From NCBI RefSeq assembly GCF_014633365.1, contig NC_068347.1:20978433-21042432 (forward strand): 64,000 nucleotides of DNA, in the 5' to 3' direction. Origin of the DNA: Diospyros lotus (Eukaryota > Streptophyta > Magnoliopsida > Ericales > Ebenaceae). The first letter of the stretch is position 1; each line of letters starts with the position of its first letter. The notes below the pieces were generated by a model. The model worked only from the letters and a program-made list of their open reading frames with translations. It was not told the origin of the DNA and searched no databases. A program made the position numbers and the translations under genes. This document shows positions 10,684 through 27,345 of this stretch, piece after piece.

Positions 10684-12727
10684 TGAAAAGAAACAGAGGC
10701 CAGAAGCCAAAAATCGACTCTTGGTGGATTAATGCAAGGGTATATAGGGTTTTAAAACATTTTCAAAAACCAAAAACATACACAACGAAAACAAAACAAC
10801 CCTTGCAAGACCTGATATTTAGTCATCCATATGCATCAAAACTGAAAACCATCCATAGGGGGACTAACAATATACATCCACATAAGTTTTCCACTACTGA
10901 TTATCTAATGAACCTCCTTCTCCTTGCTACCAAATCTACTCCTACTTACTTGTGAAGCTCGAGTGACCAACCCGCCTCTTCAAATGTGGAGGACCTAGTC
11001 AGTCCACACCTGAACAACCTCGGAACCCTTCACCAAAGCCATGCTAGGACTTTCTCAATGAAGGTGAATTGGAGTTGTTTGATATCCCTCAAAATTTAAG
11101 GTTGTCTCATAGCCAGATCTAAGTACGAGAAAAGAACGAGAGAATGCAAAACAAGCAGCTTGGAGCAAGAAGAAGTTGCGAGCTCTCTACAAATCAAGAG
11201 GAAGAAGAAGAAGACAGCTAAAGCAAATCCGCCAATCTTCCTGTGCATACCTCATCCAATCCCTCTCTTTAATTATATAATGTATCAGAGCATTTAATGC
11301 TCTACTGTAATAAAGCGGCAGGAGTAAAAAAACATAAAATGGTTAACCACATGAAACTCCCGGTCGATCGCTTAAAGAGGTCAACTGCCTCATGCACCAG
11401 TTAGCTGATTTTATAGCCAACTCTCACTCAACATTTGCCATATTTCACTTTGGCCTTGCTATTAATTCTTAATAGCTTTTTTATTAACTCTTAATGGAAC
11501 CAAGGCCTCTGTTAACTCTTAATAGTGTGCCTCAATAACTCTTAGCAGTCTCTCATACATGTAGATCCACATAGCTAACTCTTAGCTGCATTCGGCATCA
11601 CTAATTCTTAGTGATGTGGAACACACTAACAACAATGGTTCACTAATCCGACACATTACTCGGTATGCGTATGACCTTCTAGGTTCACAACTATGTAGCA
11701 ATTAGGACACGTCAACTCCTTGACGTAGGTCGAATGCTTCGACCTATTAAAAGGATCTCTCCAAATCCCTAGATCACTTTAAAAGATCCTAAGTATTCTT
11801 TAGTTAGGACTTAGGACAATTCCAACAATAATGAAGTCTAAACTTTAGATGAACCTACCAAGGTTCTTTGATTACCGTTCACTATAGTTCTTCCACTGAC
11901 TAACATCTCGATCGAGTGAGAGTCATGGACTGATTAAATTCACAGGACTCGGTAACTATGTTAGATCTAGTATGGAGTGATCTAGATAGCATTTTAGAAC
12001 CCTTACGACATTGAAAACTCTTTCCAATCATGCTCACTCTGGCCAAGAGATTTCCAATCACAACCAATTTAGACCATATAGAATGTTCACCCCCATCTGA
12101 TGGAGGACAATGAATCCCATTAACGAGTATCTACCTTTGTATGCCATTGCATAGAGACCACACAGAGAGCATTCCCAGATCTTACACTAGATAGTTCCAC
12201 TCAACGAAAAATCACTGACACTAGTGCACAAGACATCTTTGTCACTTCTGGTTAAAGGACTAGATACACAATCAAAAACTAACAATAGATCATTAATCTT
12301 CAAAGCCATGTGATCTGTTGTAAACATCACATTCAATAGATGTTCAACTAACACCTACCCACTTGTCTACTATTTGCATCTCATGCAATGTGACATGTGA
12401 CTCATCACCCATACTCATTAGCATCTCATGCTAAATAATAGAAGTAGTTCATGTGCCGGTCCTAAATTGATAGATCATATTTCCCTTCTAATAAATTTAA
12501 AGACTGTGAATTCCTTAAAGAAATCTTAAACTAAAGATGTTTGTCACATCATTCTTAACACTTAAGAATAAGATCTTTACTAGGAAATCTAGAGACTTAT
12601 TCATAAAGAAAAATGGAGAGTATGAATGAAGATATGACCTTTTATTTATTATCAAGATTGCATCATTAATGCCTCTCACATATATTTCATGTAGTGTAAA
12701 TCTAGCATTTGGGCACTAACATTAACA
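10684..12727 (-). mobile_element. Solo LTR (2,044 bp) inside copia element C
   Basis: Ends are TGTTAATG (at 12727, minus strand) and TTTTCA (at 10684). A perfect 5-bp TSD is present: CTCAT at 10679-10683 and 12728-12732. Removing the insert plus one TSD restores C's integrase frame from VDE to NAYWDWE. No coding capacity; the 10683-10955 open stretch is incidental. Orientation is uncertain because both ends fit TG...CA; minus is preferred from the TGTTA start. Confidence 0.85.
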
Positions 12728-12732
12728 CTCAT

Positions 12733-13136
12733 CCACCTTAATATCTCTACTAATGATTACTTTTCCTGACTATATATTGTATACTCTGTAACCTTTAGAT
12801 CGAGAGTTGTATCTCACCAAAATACATTTTTCAACTTTCTCATCTAACTTGCTCCTTTTTACTTTAGGTACATGAGTATAGCATAGTGATCCACACACTT
12901 TCAAATGCTTAGTTGTTGGCTTAAGCCCACTCTAAGCTTCAATAGGTGTCTCTCCATGAGCAGTTCTAATTGTAGGTCTATTTTGCAAATAAACTAAAGT
13001 ATTCATAGCTTTTCCTAAAAGAACTTTGGTAGTTTCTTCTCAAATATCATGCATCTAACCATTTAAAGCTATATCTTGTTTTTTTTATTTCAACCACTCG
13101 ATTTGGTTATGGAGTATAACTCATTATGAGGTGATG
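12733..13136 (-). pseudogene. Copia element C: integrase C-terminal half
   Basis: Minus-strand translation gives GKAMNTLVYLQNRPTIRTAH, GLKPTTKHLKVCGSLCYTHV, a KLDEKVEKCILVRYNSRSKG block and ISRDIKVDE, i.e. the end of a copia integrase. The upstream catalytic-glutamate region (PNRVVEIKK in place of the usual QNGVVERK) is present but in a shifted frame with stops. The other half lies beyond the solo LTR at 13137-16174. Confidence 0.83.
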
Positions 13137-13302
13137 TGTAAAGATTTGAAAAAAAAATAAAAAAAATAAAAAAAAATAATGATAATAAAAAAATTAAATA
13201 ATAATAAAATAAACAAATAAAAAGAAAACAAAATAACTAAAATAAAAATATAAAAGGGGAAAGAGGGAGGTGAGCAGGCACCTTCCCCAGATCGGTTCTC
13301 TC

Positions 13303-13346
<44 letters not shown>

Positions 13347-16174
13347 ACTCACTCGCTCTTTCTCTCGGGTGTTGTTGATTTCTCGCAATCTGACCATCCG
13401 ATCTTGCATCTGACTTCACTTTTACTATTAAAGTGCCCCTGATCTACAAGGAGGTAAGTGTTTTAGTATGATTTTCAATGGTTTTTCCATTGTTTCACAA
13501 GATGTATGTATATAGGTGCGATTTGGGTTTTGGCCGAATATTTAAACTCAAATCTATGGATATCTAACCATTGGATTTGGTTGGTTTTGGGATATGTTGG
13601 TCAAAATAGTTGAGGGTGTCAGATGGTGGTCTCAGATCGCCGGAAACTATAGGCCATGTTTGGTTGGCGATGGCCAGCAGCGAGTCCTTCATTTTGGCTG
13701 AAAATTAAATCCTAGATCTACGAAATCTAGCCGTCTGATTCTAGTCATTTTTGGGTATGTTGGTCCCCTTGGTATAGCACACCTCATGGTAGCCTCCAAT
13801 CATTGGAAAAGTTATTGGTGGTCGGTGAACTACGATGACCAGAACACGTCCCTATGTTAACCGAAAATTAATTTTAGATTTGCTAATATCTAATGGTCTG
13901 ATGGGTCTCATTTTGAGATATATTGATGTTCATGGTGAGGGCTTCGAAACAATATGCTGGTCGGCCATATCATCGCTGGGCAGCGGTGGCAGTAGAAGAA
14001 TGTGGGGGAAAAAAAAAGAAAGAAAAAAAAAAAGTGGCTTTTGGGTTCGGGTAGGTCGAGTAAGTTTTTGACCCAGGATGGTGAGGCCCGATTGGGTTAT
14101 AGAATGGCCTACTGTGTTGGGCATGGTTTGACCCAGTTGTGGCAGCCCTTGGACTGGCCCACTCGACTTGTTTTCCCTTTTTGTCGCTTGTCCTTGAACC
14201 TAGAATAACTTGGTTAGGTTGGTCCTACTCAAGATATCGACGTCAGTCTAATTTGGGTTCTTTTTAAGTCTCTTGGAATTGGTGATGTGACTGGCGAGTC
14301 ACTTTGTTAATCGGAGTTCTAAGGACAAAGCCCTATTAGATGATTCGAGACCGAGCAAGACTAACCCCGAGTGTGTTCTAGGCTAGCCTATGATGATGAC
14401 TTGAGTTTACCCCAAATCCTGATTCATGATGGATTCATTTTATTCTGAGGCTAGAACATTGCAAATCTTTTTTTTTTTAAGCCATCTATTAAATCACTAA
14501 TTAATTAATTGTTACGCTTTTAAAAATTTACCAATTAAATCATAAATATATATATGTATTTTTGAAAAAAAACTTTAAAATATTATCTAAATTAAATGAA
14601 ATCTAGTTATGGGTGAATATAGATATATATATATTATTCTTATTGCAGCCTATGAGTGGGTGTGTAGTCTCACTATACACTTACGTGTAGCATGCATGGC
14701 GAGGCATGATAACGTAGTCGATGGCTAAGCTCGACGAATTCCATGGTGCCAAATTCAGATATTGTGCGGGTCAAGGTATATAATAACTGATTCGGGGTGT
14801 TAGGCAATGGTTAAGATCTTCGATAATTTTTATTCTGTTACTACTTTTATTACCCAAAGGTGACCACCCTGTTCTATTCATTGTATGCTTGGATTCTCAG
14901 GATTTTAGTCGATCTTCTCCCCAGGCTCGGACTTGAGTCATTCTTTCCTAGGTGAGTAGACTGGATATGTTATGTTTACCTTATATTGTGCACGTATATA
15001 TTGTTCCATGCATAATTTGTACATGATTTTTATATGCAGATCATAGAAAAATACTTTTAAATGTTTCTAAAATGAATAAAATATTTTCATCCTACTGAGA
15101 GAGACATAAGCATAAATATTATAAGTGATACCCTAACTGATTTCTTGTCTTTGAGTATGAGAAATATTTAATGATATGATACATTTTAGGCACCACATGA
15201 AATAATAAATGGTTATGACTTGTGCATTAAGTAGGGTATCATTTGCATTATTAGAGGACTAACTGGTAGATTCCCTGGTGACTCACAGTAGGAAAAGATC
15301 ATGGTATTGACGCTTGGCATGCCAAGACCATGAAGACACGATAGTATGTTTCAGCCCTACTATCACGTGGGCTATTATGGTATTATAGTGTGATGATGAT
15401 GTATGTGCTAGTATATATACTTGTGTGCATGTGTGTATAGGCGCTAGGCCTGTTTCTACTAGTGGGTCCTCAGATTCGATGCATGCATCGCATATAAAAA
15501 GTATAGGAGACTTAAGTGGTTAGGTGAACAACCTATGGGGGTTGTCTATAGGCACCTATTTTTCCTGCACTATATTTTTCTTTTGAACCTCATATTATGT
15601 AAATCTATGATACATATACTTGTTGTTCATCTTACTATTATGTTATTGTATCTATGATGTTCTTCCTAGCATTTTTGTTGTATACTTTCCTAGTGGGCAT
15701 GGCATACCTTATACTTGCGAGTCCACAAGACTCACTCCTTTTTTTTTTTTAAATATTTTCAGGAGATTCTTCTTTTGAATACTGGTCTAGCAGATCTTCT
15801 GGTATAATGTCAGACCACTTTTGATTCCTGATTTAATGTAGGATGCTCTGTGGAGACGCATACTTATCGTTGAGTTTATTCTTTTGTACTTTATTTTTGT
15901 GGTACTCATGTGTGTCAAAAGCTCGCAATATGGGACTGTAAATGTATTTATGACAACAGGATGATGGATATTCATTTTTTGTAGCTGTTATATATGAGAT
16001 ATCGAGATTTTTGTGGGAAGTTGATATAGTATTTTAATTCATATCTCTATATTTTGTCAATTGTAGTAATGTTTATAGCAAATCAAACTAGAGAGAGGCT
16101 TACTAATCTACGGTGGGCCCGCTGGGCCTAGGGATTAGTGCTGATCATGACCTATTAGAAATTGGGTCGTGACA
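13137..16174 (-). mobile_element. Solo LTR (3,038 bp), TGTCACGACCC type, inside copia element C
   Basis: Minus strand start TGTCACGACCCAATTTC at 16174; end CAAATCTTTACA at 13137. A perfect TSD TGATG is present at 13132-13136 and 16175-16179. Excision rejoins C's integrase (GVNHH to the PNRVVE region). The TGTCACGACC start is typical of certain plant Ty3/gypsy LTRs (recalled, not searched). It contains a poly-A/T tract at 13148-13250 and a long CT microsatellite. No ORF of interest. Confidence 0.87.
13296..13376. repeat. (CT)n microsatellite
   Basis: Near-pure TC dinucleotides interrupted by CCC, TTT and CAC steps. The open frames read across it (Arg-Glu repeats) are artefacts of the repeat. 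Confidence 0.95.
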
Positions 16175-16179
16175 TGATG

Positions 16180-16790
16180 ATTAACTCCCAAGTCCTCACA
16201 AAATTGATTAAATTTTCTAGAAATGTACTCTTTTTCATTATCAGTTCTTAAGGATTTCAAGATACTACCACTTTGAATTTCAACTGTTGCTTTGAATTTC
16301 TTGAAGATAGAGAACACTTTTGATTTTTATTTTAGAAAATAAACCTAGGTCATTCTAGTTAGATCACCTGTGAATAGAATGAAATACTTGTTTCCATTCA
16401 ATGAGGGTGTCATCATTAGTCCACAAACATGTGAGTGAATAAGCTCTAATTTCTTCTTAACTCTCCATACACTAGAACTAAGAAATGGTAATCTGTGTTG
16501 CTTTTCTAGATAACAATTCTCACATGCATCAAAAGACACTTTAACAAGAGGTAAATCTAGAATAAATGCTTTCTTTTGAGCATATTGAATAGATTTGAGA
16601 TTATAATGGCCGAATCTTTTATGCCACAACCAAGAATCTTCAATGACTTTGCTTCTTTTACATGCTTGATGAGGAATTGAACTCATATTTAAAGAAAAGC
16701 TTATATTTGTCATCAAAACATTTACAAAATCATTTTTAGCAAGATTAGCAACACAAGAATTATCCTTAAACAATAAAGATTAACCTTTTT
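16180..16790 (-). pseudogene. Copia element C: pre-integrase and integrase core
   Basis: The minus-strand frame 16773-16345 shows WHKRFGHYN (GAG pre-integrase His motif), CENCYLEK (Cys pair of the HHCC zinc site) and a LELIHSHVCGLM block that corresponds to the first catalytic Asp region but has His in place of Asp. The next frame, 16317-16180, has LKSLRTDNEKEYISRKF (second catalytic Asp in TDN) and CEDLGVNHH. It is truncated upstream at about 16790, so protease and gag are absent. Confidence 0.85.
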
Positions 16791-16924
16791 GCATCAAATT
16801 ATAAATATAGTAGGTAGTAGTAGATAGTTTTGGTATTTTCCTTTTTACTTTGTAATAGAATTACCTACATGAAAGAAGATATATAAAGTTACTGAAGATG
16901 TAAAGAGGGGATTATGTGTGAATT
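16791..16924 (+). mobile_element. Left piece of an LTR-element fragment interrupted by a solo LTR
   Basis: Begins near 16791 where C's coding sequence stops. It is continuous with 19515-20000 once the solo LTR 16925-19514 (TSD GAATT) is removed. Non-coding, LTR-like. Confidence 0.55.
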
Positions 16925-19514
16925 TGAAAGATCACCCAAGAAGGGGATGAAATGGGTGTTTTGACCATTTTTGCTATATTAATGAAAATGTGCATTATGA
17001 TGGATTTGAAAATATATTTTTTATAACATAAAATGAGTTACAACGGTTTAAAACAAGATTATATGTATTAATACATTTTTCATAAAGATTATTCCAAACA
17101 TATTTAAGACATAGAATATATATATAGAGAGAGAGAGAAAGAGAGGTGGTTGCATTTGAAAAGAAGAATGAAAAACATGTTATGTTGGTAGCAATAAGAT
17201 TCTAATTGCTTTTCTAAATTTTAACCTTCAAATCTCATGGAAAACATATGCATTAAAGAAGTATGTATGAAAGTAGTGATCTTAAAATAAAGTTTAATAC
17301 TTGCAATGAAAACTAACACTTGAAACTAATGAGTTGAATTCAAATATGTAAATATTTCATGGTAGGTAAAAAACAATACCATCAAAAAAATAAGAAACAA
17401 TTCACAAGATAGAGTAATTTAGAGTGGTTCGTTTAGCATGCCTAGTATACTTTGGCTCCTCACTAAAGATTTTGAAAACATCTACTAAGGGATTTAGCTT
17501 TTAAGGGCTCAACTACAACCAATACACAATTTTTACAAGTCAACTGAAACCTCTAGTTTTATAGGCTAAGTAGAAACCTTAGCTTTTACAGAAGTAGTTG
17601 TAACATTTACTTTTGCAGGCTAAGCAGTAATCTCAACTTTTTCAAAAGGCTCAACTATAACCTTTGCTTTTATAGGATAAGACGTAACCTTTGCTTTTAT
17701 GGATAAAGCATAAACCAATACATACTTTTTATGGGGTAAGGTAGAACCCTTACAAGACTTGTTGGAATATGAAATAAATGTTAAGCTCACAACAAGAATT
17801 TTTGTCAAAGAATAAGATGTATAGCACATGAGAGAATAGACAAAAGAAGTGAGAAGAAAATGAAAAATGAAGCAATCCACTCTCTTGTTCCTAAATTCTG
17901 GTTCAAGAAGATCTACATGAGGCTTGACCAGATAATGGCTTGAAGTGAAGGAATGATGATCATGAAAGACTATCACTCAAGCAACGAACATTGGCCTGAA
18001 AATGAATTCAACTTGGTTGTGTTTAGGTTTAGGTTAGTTTGACATTACTTGGACAATAGCCACAAGAACACCTTGATCTCTTATAGCACTTGGCCTTTTA
18101 TAAAAGGATTTGTGACTTAACTTTAGCCTTGCTATCTGCACATACTCATAGCTTCTTTTGATTTGACTGATAATAGTCAAATTTGTTAAGAGAAATATGC
18201 ATATTATTAAGATAAAGCATTTTGCATACCAAATATAAGTACATTAATCATTCCATTATTAGAGAACATAATTAAACCTCTAAAAATAATGAATTAAAGC
18301 TCAAACGGTCAAAACTGTCATCTTTTACTTCTTTGAGTAATGGTTATATTTTTCAAAATCCAACACTAGTTACTCGACTAACATTTAAGGATACTCGATT
18401 AATATAGCACTTACTCGATTGAACTTTTCAAGTAATCGATTATCTATAGAGCTTACTCGAGTATGATTAAGTCATTACTCGATTAACTCAAAAACCACAG
18501 AGACTATGCATAATTCACTCAATTACTAGGCTAAGTTTACGAATAGATGCATTTACTCGAGTACAATCATTTGATACTCAATTAAATTTAAAATTAGAGA
18601 CTTAGTCATAGACCAATCTTTCTTCACTTGACTAACACAAATAAATACTCTATTAACAAAATACATTAGTCGATTGAAAATAAGCTTTACTTGATTGAAA
18701 ATATGCTCAAAACTTTTGATATAAAAAATACTCAATTAGAAGAAAGAATTACTCAAGTACAAAATACTGATACTCGATTAAAAAGAACCCTTACTCGATT
18801 AAATATAAGATAACAGAGAGTTTGTAGAATGCACTTGAGTGTAAGGATATTTATAGTCAATTGAAAAATGATTTTTCTAAAGCACATAATCGACTATTTT
18901 GAAAGGAATACAAAACATTTACTCGACTGAAAATATGTTTAGATTTCATAGCTATAGAAATACTTGATTTTCTCAAAAGCTTACTCGAGTGTGAAGAATC
19001 ATTACTCGATTATAAAAGTACCATACTTGACTAGGCTTTCAGAAACAGAGCATTGTAAAAACATACTCGAGTATGAACTTGCAACAGTTGATGAAATCAC
19101 TTCAATACTCGATTATTTTAAAAGCATACTGAGCAAATTCTCGATTTCAAAATTTACTTCGATTGAAAATATTATCAAAAAGCTTTACTCTATTATCATA
19201 AAGGATTACTCAATTACCTTGCCTTCAAAAGCTTTATAGAATACTCGACTAATATGAACATATACTCTATTAAATATATCAAAAAGTCTTTTTCTTACTT
19301 AGCTAATTTTCAAATAATTTTTCCCACAAGTTTTATACTATATTTATACAACACATACTTGGTTATTTTGAAAGATATAAGTATATGAGAATGAAGCTCT
19401 CCAAATTAAAAGAATTTATAAAATGTTTTGGAAATCATCAATAAACCATATTTATTGAAAATATATTTTTTTAAAATTATTTTCTCCATAAATCAAAATA
19501 CAAATTTCTTAATA
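16925..19514 (-). mobile_element. Solo copia-type LTR (2,590 bp) with ACTCGA motif array
   Basis: On the minus strand the start is TATTAAGAAATTTG (19514; degraded from TGTTGAG, compare 30822). The end is GGGTGATCTTTCA (16925). A perfect TSD GAATT is at 16920-16924 and 19515-19519. Its first 100 bases align with the LTR at 30822 (shared TTTGATTTATGGAGAAAATA). The block at 17400-17470 aligns with the CACTATAAATC/CCTCACTAA region of the other copia LTRs here. Positions 18360-19275 hold about thirty ACTCGATT/ACTCGAGT motifs. Confidence 0.86.
18360..19275. repeat. Dispersed ACTCGA(G/T)T motif array
   Basis: About thirty copies of ACTCGATTA, ACTCGAGTA or one-base variants (ACTCAATT, ACTTGATT, ACTCTATT) at irregular 20-40 bp spacing in both orientations, in AT-rich sequence. 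Many variants are CG to TG or CA changes, as expected from methylated cytosine decay. Confidence 0.85.
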
Positions 19515-20000
19515 GAATTGATATCTGAATTTCTGTCATCTCTCTCGAGCTCTTTTGATTTCCTTTCCAAATTTTGTTTGTTATCTCCCTCATTCTATCT
19601 AATTCTCCTTCTATTTCTCTCTTATTCTTAGAATTTTCCTAAAAAACCTCTAGGTAAACCCTAGGACCCTGACATTTGGTATCAGAGCAAGGCTATCATT
19701 GGCTTCTAAATTGGATCTAGACGATTCAACAAGGCAATTATTGAAAAGGAATTTAGGAGACTTTTGAAGGCAACTTAGAGTCGCAGTAATTTAGGTAGTA
19801 TCAAAATGCTAATCTAGAGGCAATTCCTTAACCTTCAACTTTTCCAACTACGAAGCAAAGCTAGGTGACTTTTGGCAATCTCAATAGCAAGCAGAGTTAG
19901 GCGAGTTCAACAATCCACATGAACTTTTAGGAAGCTGTGACATTAACCTTAAATGGAGATAACAATGGTGGACATAACCAAAATGAAGTAGATGGAGTTG
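19515..20000 (+). mobile_element. LTR end, primer site and leader of a truncated LTR element
   Basis: Continuation of 16791-16924. The LTR ends CCCTGACA (19676) and is followed by TTTGGTATCAGAGCAAGG, an exact match to the initiator tRNA-Met primer site (TGGTATCAGAGC at 19679-19690). A pyrimidine-rich stretch precedes it (19560-19640). The leader peters out before 20000 with no recognisable gag. Confidence 0.7.
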
Positions 20001-20203
20001 CATTTGTAGCGTGTGACCGCTTCTATGTCAAAATTACAAATCTGTGTAAGATCGATGGAAAAGGTGAAGGAAAAAAAGTTTGATCGATGGAAAAGGTGAA
20101 AGTTCATGGATTAATTAGCCCGTTTCAAATGATGAAAAATTCTAAAAACAAGATCATTTCCAAATTGCACAGTTATCACCCAAAAAGCCAACTTTGTACC
20201 TCT
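20001..20203. other. Sequence immediately 3' of the receptor-kinase gene
   Basis: No gene seen. It includes a short local duplication (GATCGATGGAAAAGGTGAA occurs twice, near 20050 and 20082). The 3' UTR of the receptor kinase probably extends into it, but I see no clear polyadenylation signal. Confidence 0.5.
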
Positions 20204-23975
<3,772 letters not shown>

Positions 23976-25253
23976 TCTGCTAGCTGCTTAAAAATTTTCT
24001 GCTTTCCAAAGAAATGAATATGGCAGACAACGGGGACAAATCACGTTTTTTGTTAGATATAATCACGCCCATTTTCCATTTTCTTCGTCATTAGGTCATG
24101 AGATTTGACCTTTTATTACTCTTTTCACACCTCTCTATCAGTGACCTACTACCCTTTGGGCCTTCTGATCTACTTGCCCATACGCTGATTTCGACAGGAC
24201 ATATAAAATTTTTATCGAGGGCAAGGAATTTTGGAACTGTCTTGTTGGGCAGCTAATTCTTTGGAAGACCCTAGTATTATTATTATTATTATTTCAGGAA
24301 TTGCCTCCAAGGACCGCCATTGCTTGAAGCCTCAATATCACTGAGCAGGTTTCTCTTTCAATTTCCCTGGGACCAACGTCAAAAGACCAATTTTTCTGAG
24401 GCAGAAGCACTCTTGACAACTAAGAGAAAAGAAAAAGTCAGCCTTTCTGGTCGCTCAATTTATTTTTTTCTTTTCTTAGTAAATGGGAAACGACTGTAAA
24501 TGTAAATGCATAAATGTTTAGACTAAAAGATGTGAGAAAGTTGGAGTATATGGTTTGATGATGAAATGAGCATCGCTGATTTACTTTAATGATAGTAATC
24601 CTTCTGTTTTCTTTGTATGAAGTACTAATGCTATTGCGATGTTCAGAATAAAATGTGTAAATCAGTAGTGATGCTATTTTTTCTGAGGCAGAGCAACATA
24701 AGTTGCGTGTTCTGATTTACACATTTTAATTGTTTTTACTGGGTTACAGATTAATGCAACCTGCTAATGCTAATGCTAATGCTAATGCTAATGCTATGTT
24801 TAGCATAAAGAGTTTTCAAGGAAGAAAACAAAACTTCCTCTTCTATTTCAGCAAGTTGAGGGTGAGGCTTGATGGTAATAATTATTAAGATTATTTTATT
24901 GTGACGGGAAGATTGAAGCTTCAAATGAAAAATAGTTTGTTTTCAAAATAAAATTAAAATTACACGAAAATCGACTTTGAATGGATCTACTAAATGATTA
25001 GCCATCTGATATCTGTTAATGAAGAATATAAAAGTGCTTAAACTAATGGAACCATTTTAAGTTTAAAAAAATTGTCTGAAAACAAGATCAGAATGAAACT
25101 ACAAGTTCTAATTTTATTTTTTTTCTGGTTTCTTTTTGGATAATGATTGAGAGCGATAATGGGTTTCTAAATTCACCCATGTGCCAATTTAAAAGTCACA
25201 TTTTAATTAATAATAAATTTTAAATATTAAATATTAAAAGTTAACTATTGAAC
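23976..25253. other. Intergenic region 5' of the receptor-kinase gene
   Basis: Presumed promoter of the receptor kinase. On the minus strand a TATA-like TTTTATATG lies near 24210-24200, about 225 bp from the ATG; this is weak. The rest is AT-rich unique-looking sequence with two microsatellites, (ATT)n at 24272-24292 and (GCTAAT)n at 24763-24796. No gene seen. Confidence 0.5.
24763..24796. repeat. (GCTAAT)n hexanucleotide microsatellite
   Basis: Five and a half perfect copies of GCTAAT. Confidence 0.95.
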
Positions 25254-25895
25254 TGGGGTGAGCAAAATGAGTAATCAAATCGAATCAGTCAAAATTGGTG
25301 GTTTAGTTCGATTTAATCTATACACTGATTGGGTTCAATTTTTAAATTTGAGTGTTTTGGTTATTTTAGTTCAATTCGGTCTCTTTACTAAAAAAATCGA
25401 AATAACTGAACCAATTGAAATATAAAAAACAAAAAATATCGTTGTTGATCAAATTAAGAATTAGATTAAGAGAAGTGCAAATTTGGCACAACAAAAGAAA
25501 AAGTTGTTCAATAGTTTCACCCATACCCCTTAGGCCTTTCCTCTTTACTCTGACCGACCTCGACCCTTCCCCTTTCTTTTTGCTTCGACCAGTGATTGAC
25601 CTCGACCATTCCCTTCCCTCTTTACCTTTTCACCCATACCCCTTAGGCCTTTCCTCTTTACTCTGACCGACCTCGACCCTTCCCCTTTCTTTTTGCTTCG
25701 ACCAGTGATTGACCTCGACCATTCCCTTCCCTCTTTACCTTTGCCTCTGGTCTTTTACTTTCCGATTCAAACCAACCGACGGACAACGACGACATTGTCT
25801 GTCTCTCCATCTTCCTCTACTGATGTCTTCTTTGATTTTTGTTTCATTTCGTCCCTTCCGCCTTGACTCCTTGCCAGCATCCTATGTTAATGATG
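25254..25895 (+). mobile_element. 5' end of a degraded hAT element (hAT-1)
   Basis: Starts CTGGGGTGAGCAAAATGAG, matching the terminus of the complete hAT element in this window (TAGGGTTGAGCAAAACATCGG, minus strand from 37032). It continues with subterminal CGAATCAGTC/TTCGATT-type motifs, then a CT-rich leader with a perfect 113 bp tandem duplication. The matching transposase relic lies at 28762-29490, beyond an unrelated repeat. Confidence 0.6.
25516..25741. repeat. Perfect 2 x 113 bp tandem duplication
   Basis: 25516-25628 and 25629-25741 appear identical by eye, each starting TTCACCCATACCCCTTAGG and containing GACCGACCTCGACCC. The absence of differences implies a recent duplication inside otherwise decayed sequence. 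Confidence 0.92.
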
Positions 25896-27345
25896 TGCTT
25901 TAACATTAGATTTAGATGACATCTAGCGGGCTTATTAAACATTTGATGTATGTTTGTATATAATAAAAGGCAAGTTGTTCATCATCCATTACTCTCCAAA
26001 TTTGTATGAATGAGTTCTTAGATTTCTCGTTTGAGATTTTATTCTTAAGTTGTTAAGAATATGAGATGAGATTCTCTAATAACTAGATTTCTTAAATATT
26101 CCTAGTCTTTAGATTTTTTAGATGGGGACTTTGATTAATCAATTATGGACTAGCACATAAATTTACTACTTTGATTAGTATAAGATACTAATGGTAAAAG
26201 GTGGTGAGTCACATACTACAAACCATGTGATGCTTTTAGTAAACTTGTGAATGGTTGTTGGAGAATAATGCACCAAGCGTGACGCCAATGACAAATCACA
26301 TGGCATAGTGGATTATGGTCTTGTCATCAAACTGTGATTGTGTAATTGATCATTTGACTTGAAGTGACACAATTTTCTTATGTGTTGGTGTGCAAGTTTT
26401 GCTAATGCACCAAACCATACAATTGCAAAATGGGGATGTTCATCTTATGCGGTCTTGTATCGTAGGTGCATAGAGGCTGATGCTTGTAGATATGATCCAT
26501 CACCCTCATTAGGTTCAGGAGAATGTTCTATTTGGTTTATTATTAGAGTGACAAGAAATTCCTCGGCTAGGGACGAATGATTGATTAAGAAAAGAGTTTC
26601 TTAACATGTCATCTAGTCACACCGATGAGATCAAATACATAGTTATTGGGTTAGTGAGTTTATCATTTCATGGCTCTCTCTCGGTTGGGACATTAGGTAA
26701 TGGAAAGATTGAATTATATGTTAATCGTCAACTGTAATAGGTTTACATATGAATACATTTCATTGCCTTTTAGATTGATCTGAGCCGTTGCTAGGCATTA
26801 CTCAGGACCATTAAAACATCTTGAAAAGATGGATAGATTCTTGAGATACTTTGAAGTGTTTGACTAGCATCAAAGGGGTTTGTTCTTATTTGATTGCTAT
26901 TAGGTGATGAACCTAAAATGTCATACATAAGAAAGCATGGCATTTGAAACCAGATTTATGCAACTATTATGTTATTAACACCATTAATAGTTAATTGTGG
27001 GTCTTGAGATGTCATTAAGAATTAATTAAGTGTTAATGGACTGGATGTAGCTAAACAAAGGACCATGCAACATGCAAGTCAAAACTATTGACTCTTCTAG
27101 CAAACGGTCGACTGCTCGGTTAGGACTATCAACCGATTTTTCCTATAGTTGGGAAATGATCGGTTACTTAAAGAAAGAATTGATTGATTTTGTACTGGAG
27201 ATTATGTGCATGGGAGCTTTAGGTGAAATCGCCTTTGCCTTGTTAATGCTTTCCACATGGCAATCTGTGAGGCATGCGATAGGCAAGTGTTTCCCCTATA
27301 TTGGACCTATAAATTATCAAATTAGGATGAGATATTAGAAGAAAA
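25896..27345 (+). repeat. Unclassified long repeat R1, copy a
   Basis: From TAGATTTAGATGACATCTAGCGGG on, it aligns with 52955-53599, 57328-57354 and 58573-59050 (copy b, split by insertions). Shared blocks include TCTTAAGTTGTTAAGAATATG, GGTGGTGAGTCACAT and GTGAGTTTATCATTTCATGG. Non-coding. A TATA-like CCTATAAATTATC near 27306 and a possible TG start suggest a long LTR, but I could not find an end or TSD. It interrupts hAT-1. Confidence 0.65.

Noticed and set aside
13124..13409. Arg/Glu repeat proteins on the minus strand
   Set aside because: Direct translation of the CT microsatellite and A-rich tract.
18360..19275. CRISPR-like array
   Set aside because: Motifs are 8-9 bp, in both orientations with irregular spacing, in a plant LTR; no CRISPR structure or cas genes.
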